Shown piece after piece: positions 1 to 6,610 of a stretch of 10,549 bases of DNA. The translations under genes were made by a program, and so were the position numbers. The notes under the pieces are model-generated. The model had not been told where the DNA came from. It ran no database searches and worked only from the letters and a program-made list of their open reading frames with translations. The stretch covers positions 1-10,549 of the forward strand of contig CAYLJJ010000149.1 of NCBI GenBank assembly GCA_964384025.1, read 5' to 3'. How positions within the stretch are numbered: the stretch's first letter is position 1; every line of letters begins with the position of its first letter. Source of the stretch: CAYLJJ01 sp964384025 (GTDB taxonomy: Bacteria; Myxococcota_A; Bradymonadia; UBA7976; UBA1532).

Positions 1-103
1 AAGTGAACCTGAGCCCAAACTAACTCGTTCAGACTATGTTTGCTCCCCCTTCGGGGCGTTACCGCGAACCGCTGAAGTGAGAATGATCTTTCAAAACAAC
101 CAC

Positions 104-144
104 TTAAGAAGCCCTTGATGGTTGTGTACCAAAAGGGGCCTTAA
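104..144. other. Imperfect inverted repeat / RNA hairpin candidate
   Basis: TTAAG (104-108) pairs with CTTAA (140-144). After a two-base bulge (AA, 109-110), GCCCTT (111-116) pairs with AAGGGC-type bases at 134-139, including one G-T pair. This gives an 11-pair interrupted stem with a 17-base loop. A competing 7-base stem, ACAACCA (96-102) with TGGTTGT (119-125), overlaps it, so two alternative folds are possible. No T-run follows on the + strand, so it is not a classic terminator. It could be a structured leader, a small RNA, or the end of a lost mobile element. Chance is also possible. Confidence 0.25.
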
Positions 145-358
145 ATGACCTACGCTAAACAACGTGCGGCAGCAGGAGACACGGAATTGGATCTTTTGTC
201 AAGATGGTTTTTTTCGTGTCTGAAAAATAATCATAGCCGACAAAATGTAGGCGGCCACATTGAGACTGCGACGATACCGCGAGACAAGCGCCAGCCCGCT
301 GAGCATCAACCTTTCGTTCCCCTCTGCAAGAGTGCATCTTAAACAGACCATCGCGCCT

Positions 359-364
359 GGGAGA
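359..364 (+). promoter_or_regulatory. Ribosome binding site supporting a TTG start
   Basis: GGGAGA ends seven bases before the TTG at 372. It supports that start over the internal ATG at 420, whose upstream bases show only a weak purine stretch. The ATG at 367 is followed at once by a stop codon in its frame and cannot be the start. Confidence 0.45.
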
Positions 365-371
365 ACATGCC

Positions 372-1691
372 TTGACTGAACCTTCTTCGAACAACACGCC
401 TCAAGCGCAGACGAGATTGATGCACCTCCGCCTCAAGAATTATCGGTGCTTTGAGGCTCAGACATTCGAGCTCGATCCCCGCTTTAGCTTGCTCATCGGA
501 GACAATGGGGATGGAAAATCGGCGATCCTGGAGGCCCTCGCGGTTGCTCTACGCGCCTTCTTCTTAGGAATTCCAGGCGTTGCTTCTCAAGGAATCCCGC
601 GCGAAGCCACCCGACGCATCACTTACGACTTCGAGGGACTCATCAGCCTCCAACCTCAACTCCCCGTGGAGGTTGAAGCCAAAGGGCTCATCCAAGGCAA
701 TCCCGTAACATGGATGCGAACGATCCAGAATGTTAACACGACATCTGCAGAATCTCGCGCGCTGATGAAAATAGCCAAGGGACTCGCAGATGAGGTCCAG
801 GCAGGTGCCGCACGATCACTCCCTGTCTTTGTGTGGTACGCGACGGGGCGGTTATGGCGACTGATGCATCGCCGATCCAGCCCAAAACATGGCCCCCAAA
901 AGCTTGGCTCACGCCTTGATGGATATCGTGACTGCCTTGATCCCCAATCCAATCTTCTAGACTTTGAGCAGTGGCTCCAGCGGATGGCCTTAATCACCGC
1001 CCAAGAAGGTCATCCATTGCCCCACGTGAGCGCTGTAGAAAAGGCGGTACTCTCTTGCATCGAGGGTGCAACCCGCCTCTGGTATGATCTCCGCCATGAG
1101 GAGTTGCGTCTTGCCCTTGGAGATCGGATAATACCCTTCTCTGAACTCTCGGATGGCTACCGCAACCTGATTACGATCGTCTGTGATATTGCGTGGCGTG
1201 CAGTGACACTCAACCCACATCTCGGCGCACGAGCTGTTCAAGATGCCAGCGGTGTGATCCTGATTGATGAGATCGATCTTCATCTACACCCTCGCTGGCA
1301 ACGTCGCGTCGTTGAGGATCTTAAGCACGCTTTTCCCAACCTTCAGTTTATCGCCACGAGCCACTCTCCACTCATTATCCAGTCGCTTCGTCCTGGAGAG
1401 CTGATCAACCTCAGGGAAGATGAACCGAAGCCCTATGCGGATCAAAGCCCTGAAGATATCTTCGAGGATGTGATGGGCCTCCCTCTCGTGCAGCGTAGTC
1501 GCCGGAGACAGGCAATGGCTGACGCCGCTGAAGCATACTATCGCGTCCTACAAGAGATCCCAGGGGCAGACAAACAACACCTCGCGGCGCTCAAAGAGGA
1601 ACTCGATGCACTCCTTGAGCCTTACGCTGACGATGTGGCATTTGCCACCTTCCTGCGGATGGAGCGGCTGGCAGCGGAGGGTCGAAGATGA
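372..1691 (+). CDS. ptuA: AAA/ABC-type ATPase, PtuA-like component of a Septu anti-phage system
   Basis: This 439-residue protein is an SMC/ABC-like ATPase of the COG3950 kind. A conserved N-terminal strand (LRLKNYRCFE, about 19-28) precedes the Walker A motif GDNGDGKS at 43-50. An ABC-signature-like LSDGYRN lies at 259-265, Walker B VILIDEID at 295-302, and the H-loop ATSHSP has its His at about 331. The divergent middle section and the C-terminal helical tail (about 380-439) fit PtuA-type proteins. The start is TTG at 372 with GGGAGA in front; ATG at 420 (residue 17) is an alternative, because many relatives begin just before the LRLKNYRCFE strand. Its stop overlaps the HNH gene by four bases, so the two are made together. 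In Septu systems the ATPase assembles with the HNH nuclease PtuB, and ATP is thought to control nuclease activation. The ATPase identity is certain; the Septu name rests on the gene pairing. Confidence 0.85.
   Translation: MTEPSSNNTPQAQTRLMHLRLKNYRCFEAQTFELDPRFSLLIGDNGDGKSAILEALAVALRAFFLGIPGVASQGIPREATRRITYDFEGLISLQPQLPVEVEAKGLIQGNPVTWMRTIQNVNTTSAESRALMKIAKGLADEVQAGAARSLPVFVWYATGRLWRLMHRRSSPKHGPQKLGSRLDGYRDCLDPQSNLLDFEQWLQRMALITAQEGHPLPHVSAVEKAVLSCIEGATRLWYDLRHEELRLALGDRIIPFSELSDGYRNLITIVCDIAWRAVTLNPHLGARAVQDASGVILIDEIDLHLHPRWQRRVVEDLKHAFPNLQFIATSHSPLIIQSLRPGELINLREDEPKPYADQSPEDIFEDVMGLPLVQRSRRRQAMADAAEAYYRVLQEIPGADKQHLAALKEELDALLEPYADDVAFATFLRMERLAAEGRR
1676..1681 (+). promoter_or_regulatory. 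Shine-Dalgarno site of the HNH gene
   Basis: GGAGGG lies inside the end of the ATPase gene, six bases before the ATG at 1688. Together with the ATGA overlap it fixes the start of the HNH gene and points to coupled translation. Confidence 0.6.
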
Positions 1692-2401
1692 GGCCCGTTG
1701 AGCGAGGTCCGAGGCCAACGGACGACGCGGGACGGGGAGTTGAGTTTTCGCGCTACCAACACGCTCGCCCTGGCCTTATAGAGCGCTTGGGAGCCTACTG
1801 CAGCTACTGTGAAATGAGGCTTGATGCTTCCCTCGCTGTCGAACACGTCAAACCCAAGTCACTCATCCCATGGCTTGAACGGCGTTGGAACAACTTCCTA
1901 CTGGGCTGTACAAACTGCAACAGCAGCAAGCTGGACACCCCCGTCCGCCTCAAGGACAACTACTGGCCTGATCGAGACAACACATTCCGCGCCTTCGAAT
2001 ACAGCGCGGGCGGCATGGTACGAGTCGCAGAAGGTTTGACAGATAAACAGACACGCAAAGCAGAGATAACACGTGATCTCGTAGGCTTAGATCGCTGGCC
2101 GGGACACAAGCTCTCCAGAGACAAGATCAAGAGGGGAAGTGATCGGAGGTGGATAGGCCGTCGTGACGCCTGGGAGACTGCACAGCGGGCGTATACTCGC
2201 TTGAAGGCATATGATATCCCCGAGATGCGCGAGCAGATCGCCGAGACCGCCGCAGCACGCGGTTATTGGTCAATCTGGTACACCATCTTCATCGATGATC
2301 CGGATATGCTGCACCGACTTCGCGCAGTCTTCCCCGGAACCGCCACATGTTTTGACGCCAAGTCAGGCTGTCCACGCCGTCGAACTAAGGGCGATCTCTA
2401 A
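1688..2401 (+). CDS. ptuB: HNH endonuclease, PtuB-like component of a Septu anti-phage system
   Basis: This 237-residue protein has an HNH (His-Me finger) nuclease core. A zinc-binding CxxC (C38, C41) is followed by EH (52-53) in a VEHVKPKS stretch, then WNNFLLGCTNCNSSK (about 67-81), which carries the second CxxC (C74, C77) and the conserved Asn residues. An all-helical segment follows, and the C-terminus contains FPGT (about 215-218) and CFDA. I recall this arrangement from the HNH proteins that accompany retrons and Septu ATPases (TIGR02646-like). The ATG at 1688 overlaps the ATPase stop codon (ATGA) and has GGAGGG six bases upstream. In the characterised Septu and retron-Ec78 systems the HNH partner supplies the nucleic-acid cleavage that blocks phage growth. 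The gene appears intact. A transposase fragment begins only about 50 bases after its stop, so an insertion has landed right behind the operon. Confidence 0.85.
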   Translation: MRPVERGPRPTDDAGRGVEFSRYQHARPGLIERLGAYCSYCEMRLDASLAVEHVKPKSLIPWLERRWNNFLLGCTNCNSSKLDTPVRLKDNYWPDRDNTFRAFEYSAGGMVRVAEGLTDKQTRKAEITRDLVGLDRWPGHKLSRDKIKRGSDRRWIGRRDAWETAQRAYTRLKAYDIPEMREQIAETAAARGYWSIWYTIFIDDPDMLHRLRAVFPGTATCFDAKSGCPRRRTKGDL

Positions 2402-2453
2402 CTTCAGCCCATCCCGGAAACCCAAGCCCTCATCTCCAGGGAGCCACAAACCG

Positions 2454-2866
2454 ATGATGGTTCCCATGAGCACTTCGCTCCCACCCGCCCTCAAGCTCCT
2501 CCTCATCTCCCTCGCCGCCTGGGTCAACCGCCAACAGCGCGACGTCATCGAGTACCTCCTTGAGGAGAACCACGTCCTTCGCCAGCAGTTGGGCAATCGA
2601 CGCCTCCGTTTGAGCGATGATCAGCGTCGCCGCCTCGCTGTCAAAGGCAAGGTCCTGGGCCGCAAGATCCTTGAAGAGGTCGCTGGCATCGTCACTCCCG
2701 AGACCATCCTGCGCTGGTACCGGCGCTTGGTCGCCAGGAAGTACGACGGCTCCAGGGGCCGTAGAGCGGGGCGCCCCAGGACCAAGCAGGAGGTGGTTGA
2801 CCTGGTGCTCAAGATGGCGAGGGAGAACCCCAGTTGGGGCTACAGTCGCATCCAGGGTGCACTGAG
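2454..2866 (+). pseudogene. Transposase remnant 1: N-terminal part of an rve-type integrase
   Basis: From the ATG at 2454 (2457 and 2466 are alternatives; AGGGAG lies about ten bases upstream) this reads a typical transposase N-terminus. It has a helical segment with VIEYLLEENHVLRQQLG, a helix-turn-helix-like region (GRKILEEVAGIVTPETILRW), then RKYDGSRGRRAGRPRT and NPSWGYSRIQGAL. I know this order from DDE (rve core) transposases of environmental bacteria. In those proteins the RIQGAL stretch continues into a second helical domain and the catalytic core. Here the likeness stops at about 2862-2866, exactly where the stop codon of the opposite-strand TPR gene lies. The frame stays open to 3185, but the extra residues are antisense TPR sequence. 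About 137 residues of an expected 350-400 remain, with no catalytic residue, so the element is dead. Confidence 0.75.
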
Positions 2867-5800
2867 TCACCCAAAGTCCCCGACCCCAAGAGCCTTGAAG
2901 AAGTCGCCAGGCCCCTCTTCATCTACCATGAAGGAGTACAGGTCAGTAAAATCGTCTTTGGTGAGATCGCCAAGATGGGCAACGCGGTTTCTTGCGCGTC
3001 TAAGTTGGTCCAACCGACTCAGGAAGCTACGAGAAACGAGCATTCGAGAGCCCTGCCAAGCCCTTGATCGGATGAATGACCGCCACTCCCTGATAAGCGT
3101 ACCGTCTCGGTGGTGTCCTCGCTCAGCACCAATCCGGAGCGCCTGTGAAATACCACCAAGGCTGGGAGGGCGCCCTCCCTCCTGAAGGTAAGTGGCCAAA
3201 TCCCGTAGCCTTCTGTCGAAGTCCAACCGTTTGCCTTGTACCTTCGCTTCGAAGGGCAGCACAAGCCGATGGACGAGTTCCATCTCTGCCACTTTGCAGA
3301 GGTAGAACGCCAGCCCGAGGCGAAGCCACTGCACACGGTCAGCGTGGAGGACAGCGGTTTGTAACCAGCGACGTGCAGCGGGTTGAAGGTGATCCAGCCA
3401 CGGCCAGTCTGCGGCTCGCGCGGCGTGGCTCTCCATGGTCGGCTTGTCCAGGCTCTGCAACTTCTCCCGCGCAACAGTTTCCCCCAACTGGGCCGCCAAT
3501 GCATCCGCAGAACGAAGCTCCATGGACTGCCTCTGCTCCTTCAACAGGGTGTCTGCGTTCTCGACCTGACCCTGATCGAGATAGGTCTCCACACACCAGC
3601 GAACAAGTTCTGGATCGCCGGGCTGAGCTTGCAATGCCTCCCTTCCAACATTAAGGCCAGCCTCCGCCTCACCTTGTGCTTCAAGACAGGTCATGAGCGC
3701 GAGCACACAGAACGCCGAATCACGATCCAAATCGTAGGCCTGCCTGGCGTGCATCTCTGCATCTTTCAGCTCACCAGCCTCGGTGGCGCCAAAACTCATG
3801 ATGGCCTTTTCCAGTGCCCGCGTTTCCCCAAGCGGGTGGTGATAGTAACGGCCCTCGATTTCCAACTGAGAGGCCCGAGCTATCAACTCAACTGCGGTCG
3901 TGGTTTCGCCCTCTGCGAGGGAGAGCAGGGCAGAAGTGATCAATGGCGGCGGCTGAGGGTTCATGCTGTCGACGATCTGGCGAGCCATCTCTGGTTCGGA
4001 AGCCAGCCGCAGACACTCCGCTTTCAGAACTCCCCAGTCGCCGTCCGGTTGAACCTGCGAATGTTCGACTCCCTGCTGGAGGATTCGCAGAGCCCTCTTT
4101 GTGTGGCCGCAGCCCCACAGACCTTCGGCCACTGCAAACCACGCCTTCTTCAGGGTGTCGCCGCCACCCAAGAGGGTCAGATCCCGGCCACCAAAGAGAT
4201 CCGGCCTTTCAAGCACATCCGCGTAGTGTTCCTCTGACAGGAACATCTGCCCAGAACTCGGGTCGGTGTGGATAATCTCGCGGAGTGCTTCCGGAAGGTG
4301 ATCCGCACCCTCCGCTTTAGCTGCGGTGATCAGTGGTTCCTCCAGGACCTCCACCACCTTCCACGGCATCCCTTGGCTTGCGAAGAGGGCAGAGCGAATC
4401 AACGCACAGGTCAGTTCCTGGTCCTGAACGTACTGAAGTGCCGTCTGCAACTCTTCAACATCATTCCAGCGTCGAAGCCAACACCCGATCTCGGTGCCGC
4501 TTTGGATGGGCAGCAAGAAGCCGATGTCTATTCGAACTGCGCGTTGATAACACTCAAATGCTTCTTCAATTTGCCCTGCATCCCGCAGGAGATTGCCCAG
4601 GATGGTCTGGGCCCTGGGTCCTTCGGGAGAAACCTCTGAAGCTCGCTCGACCGCTTCGGCATTTCGGCCGAGCCAGTTGAGCGCGACCGCGACGTTGAGC
4701 GACGCCGTGGTACCTCGCCCCTCTATTTGTTCCACCTTGAGGAAGGCCCGCAAAGATAGCTGATGCAGCTCACATTGACCCGCAAGCATCCCCACGTCGC
4801 TGTACGCTCCTGACAATTCCTCTTCTGGGGCGTATCGCGGTACGCCTCTGAGCATGCGCTCCACGGCGCGACTTACAGCAGCGCCGCCAAGGCTGTCTTT
4901 TACGGTGAGAATAGTGTTCCAAAGGCTCGGATCAGAGGGAGGGTCGAGCAGCACCGGAATCAGCTGAGCAAACGGTACGTTGTCTGATTTGATAGTGCTG
5001 ATGAAGCGCTTTCCTTTGCGCCACGCACGCTCAAGTGCACGAAAATCGCCTTGCTGTAGCAGGCTCATGCAGTAGGACAAGTGGAACTCAGGCCGATTGG
5101 GCTCCTGCTCCAACGCTCGTCGGTGGTATGTAGCTTCCTTCTCGTAATCCTGCTCCACCAATGCGATGGAGTTGCCGTAGAGATGAAGCGCAATTCCGTA
5201 CTTGGGGTCGGTTGCTAAGGCACGACCAAGATGGGTTCGAGCCTCTACTAAGGCACCTTCATCAATGAGGTGTTTTGCTAAGTTTGTGTTCGCCAGGACA
5301 TGCCCTTCCTCTGCTTCTACTGCCCGCCTATAAAAAGTAATAGCAGCATCGATTTGTTCTGTTTTTGCATTAATCAATGCGAGTAATGTGAGTCCATCAG
5401 CATGGGCATCATTCAGCCACACCAAACGCTCGACAAACTCTCGTGCACGATCAAACTGGTTAAGTTTATATCGGTTGAGTGCACTGGCGTAGAGGAACCA
5501 CTCGTTGCTAGGATCAGTCTTCAGTAGTTGACGGAGAATGAAGAGTTGATACTTGAGCGTTTCTTGGCTCTGGGCCGTCTCGAGGTGGAGCGCTGTCGTG
5601 TCCCGAGTAAAAAACGAGACGATATTGGCTCCCTTTTCGAAGGGTTCACCGGCTCGCAGCCGGTCGAGGAGTTGTCGATCCTCGTTGATAGCATCGGGCA
5701 GTGCACACGCTGTCTCAATGGCTCGCAGCGCTTCATCGAGTCGGCCGCGGTCGACGCAAGCACGCCCATAGAATGCCCAAGCGTCTCGGCACTCGGGCAT

Positions 5801-6190
5801 CAACTGGGTGGCTCGCTTCGCATGTGGGAGCGCCATCGAGTACAGGCCACGAAGCATCATGACCCAGGAGAGATCAAGAACCGCCTTTGGATACGGTGAC
5901 TCGGCGGAGGCGGCCTCCATGAGCAGTTCCACCCCGTCGTCCAGGCGGCTGTCGTCTTCCTCAATGCACCCCTCGTACACATGCAACCGGCCCAGTTTCC
6001 AACTCTCGGCTGGGGACCGTTTGTTTCCACGAGCGGTCAGATGTTCAATTATGCGGGCTCGGTTTGCGGCGGACGGGATCGGCCAATCCAAGGGCTGATA
6101 AGGCTGTTTCTGCCGGATTTTTGGCTTTGATGCGGGTCTTTTTTTGGCACTATGACCCTTGCGTTTCTTCGATTTCTTTTTCCTGACCAT
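2867..6190 (-). CDS. Large tetratricopeptide-repeat protein with a putative C-terminal HEPN domain
   Basis: This 1107-residue soluble protein has no signal peptide or membrane segment. Residues 1-30 are dense in Lys and Arg (MVRKKKSKKRKG at the start), which suggests nucleic-acid or ribosome contact. Helical TPR-type repeats fill about 75-170, 210-390 and, less regularly, 460-900; clear units include ALPHAKRATQLMPECRDAWA and AITFYRRAVEAEEGHVLANT. The last ~180 residues form a different helical domain that contains RNRVAH at 1067-1072. This matches the RNxxxH active-site motif of HEPN ribonucleases and sits, as usual, before the last helices. The ATG at 6190 has AGGAG four bases upstream. The gene is convergent with transposase remnant 1, whose likeness ends within a few bases of this stop. 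It lies about 420 bases downstream of mcrC, so it is probably transcribed on its own. I do not recognise a named family. The TPR part is secure, HEPN is likely, and a defence role is inferred from context. Confidence 0.75.
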   Translation of the reverse strand: MVRKKKSKKRKGHSAKKRPASKPKIRQKQPYQPLDWPIPSAANRARIIEHLTARGNKRSPAESWKLGRLHVYEGCIEEDDSRLDDGVELLMEAASAESPYPKAVLDLSWVMMLRGLYSMALPHAKRATQLMPECRDAWAFYGRACVDRGRLDEALRAIETACALPDAINEDRQLLDRLRAGEPFEKGANIVSFFTRDTTALHLETAQSQETLKYQLFILRQLLKTDPSNEWFLYASALNRYKLNQFDRAREFVERLVWLNDAHADGLTLLALINAKTEQIDAAITFYRRAVEAEEGHVLANTNLAKHLIDEGALVEARTHLGRALATDPKYGIALHLYGNSIALVEQDYEKEATYHRRALEQEPNRPEFHLSYCMSLLQQGDFRALERAWRKGKRFISTIKSDNVPFAQLIPVLLDPPSDPSLWNTILTVKDSLGGAAVSRAVERMLRGVPRYAPEEELSGAYSDVGMLAGQCELHQLSLRAFLKVEQIEGRGTTASLNVAVALNWLGRNAEAVERASEVSPEGPRAQTILGNLLRDAGQIEEAFECYQRAVRIDIGFLLPIQSGTEIGCWLRRWNDVEELQTALQYVQDQELTCALIRSALFASQGMPWKVVEVLEEPLITAAKAEGADHLPEALREIIHTDPSSGQMFLSEEHYADVLERPDLFGGRDLTLLGGGDTLKKAWFAVAEGLWGCGHTKRALRILQQGVEHSQVQPDGDWGVLKAECLRLASEPEMARQIVDSMNPQPPPLITSALLSLAEGETTTAVELIARASQLEIEGRYYHHPLGETRALEKAIMSFGATEAGELKDAEMHARQAYDLDRDSAFCVLALMTCLEAQGEAEAGLNVGREALQAQPGDPELVRWCVETYLDQGQVENADTLLKEQRQSMELRSADALAAQLGETVAREKLQSLDKPTMESHAARAADWPWLDHLQPAARRWLQTAVLHADRVQWLRLGLAFYLCKVAEMELVHRLVLPFEAKVQGKRLDFDRRLRDLATYLQEGGRPPSLGGISQALRIGAERGHHRDGTLIREWRSFIRSRAWQGSRMLVSRSFLSRLDQLRRARNRVAHLGDLTKDDFTDLYSFMVDEEGPGDFFKALGVGDFG

Positions 6191-6194
6191 CGGA

Positions 6195-6199
6195 CTCCT
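6195..6199 (-). promoter_or_regulatory. Shine-Dalgarno site of the TPR gene
   Basis: On the minus strand AGGAG ends four bases before the ATG at 6190. This supports that ATG as the start of the Lys-rich N-terminus and argues against a start further inside the gene. Confidence 0.55.
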
Positions 6200-6311
6200 G
6201 GCTCTGACAAAGACAGCACGTTATTGGGTCTGCACCGGGCTCTCGCATGAAAAACACTTATCACCTCCAGCCATTCCCATCAACATCACCTTAACAAACC
6301 AACCCAGACTA

Positions 6312-6330
6312 AGCCCGGCCAAACCGGGTT
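6312..6330. terminator. GC-rich hairpin without a clear T-run
   Basis: AGCCCGG (6312-6318) pairs with CCGGGTT (6324-6330), including one G-T pair, around a CCAAA loop. There is no T-rich tract on either side. It could be a weak terminator, part of a mobile-element end, or an operator-like palindrome upstream of the TPR gene. Confidence 0.25.
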
Positions 6331-6468
6331 GAACTAGAGTGATGGTAGGTGACATTCAATCTTCCTGTGCTGCTCTGCGTGGATAAGTACGGGAGCACTT
6401 GATAAATGATTGTTGGTTATCTGTGGATGATGTCGCCACCACATCCCATCCTGTACAAAAATAGGATC

Positions 6469-6594
6469 ACGCATAAATTCACAGTGAGCGTCGAGGTTCT
6501 CACTCCCCATGGCCTCATTCACCACTTTGTCTTCTTCGTCATTGACCTCAAGACCCGCAAGGTTGAGATCGCGGGGGTGACGCATGCCCCAACT
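6469..6594 (+). pseudogene. Transposase remnant 2: short middle (catalytic core) piece
   Basis: About 42 codons read THKFTVSVEVLTPHG, then a short stretch to FFVIDLKTRKVEIAGV and THAPT. This matches the first strands of the rve (RNase H-like) core of the transposase family seen in remnants 1 and 3, where the expected pattern is roughly TDxFTVEV, a spacer, VLFVIxLxxRRVEIAGI and xPxP. The position expected to hold the first catalytic Asp reads His (codon at 6472-6474), and an extra Ser follows FTV. Likeness fades on both sides, and the frame stops at 6616-6618. The stop codon of mcrC on the other strand is at 6611-6613, right beside it. The piece is too short to be functional; it is a scar between the TPR and McrBC modules. 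Confidence 0.65.
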
Positions 6595-6610
6595 GCGCAC
6601 AGTACGCGCC

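Larger units (their letters stand above)
1..371. other. Non-coding leader upstream of the Septu-like operon
   Basis: No gene is supported here. The only open frames are short: 65 codons on the + strand from 145, and 80 codons on the - strand that run across the start of the downstream ATPase gene. Neither has a good ribosome binding site or a recognisable domain. There is no reverse transcriptase, which matters because retron-associated relatives of the downstream gene pair carry one immediately upstream. The stretch is somewhat richer in A and T than the genes around it, and it contains the imperfect hairpin annotated at 104-144. It probably holds the promoter of the operon, but I could not pick out a convincing -35/-10 pair. 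Confidence 0.5.
6191..6468. other. Intergenic region upstream of the TPR gene
   Basis: No gene is supported. The region should carry the promoter of the TPR gene. On the minus strand, TTGATG (about 6282-6287) and GATAAG (about 6261-6266) are the best -35/-10 resemblance I see, but their 15-base spacing is short and I do not annotate them as a promoter. A hairpin lies at 6312-6330. The right end merges into transposase remnant 2. A 102-codon minus-strand frame (6334-6642) is antisense to that remnant and overlaps the end of mcrC, so I do not regard it as a gene. Confidence 0.4.

Noticed and set aside
42..57. CCCC-TTCG-GGG hairpin as a terminator
   Set aside because: The stem is only three to four pairs and no T-run follows.
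1..371. Retron reverse transcriptase or msr/msd RNA upstream of the ATPase-HNH pair
   Set aside because: No RT frame or motif is present, and the hairpins seen do not form a recognisable msr/msd pattern.
2211..3185. A 324-codon open frame on the + strand
   Set aside because: It is a chance fusion of out-of-frame HNH sequence, the real transposase N-terminal fragment (2454-2866), and antisense TPR sequence. Only the middle part is real.
3383..4237. A 284-codon + strand frame
   Set aside because: It is antisense to the TPR gene, which has clear repeats and codon structure on the minus strand.
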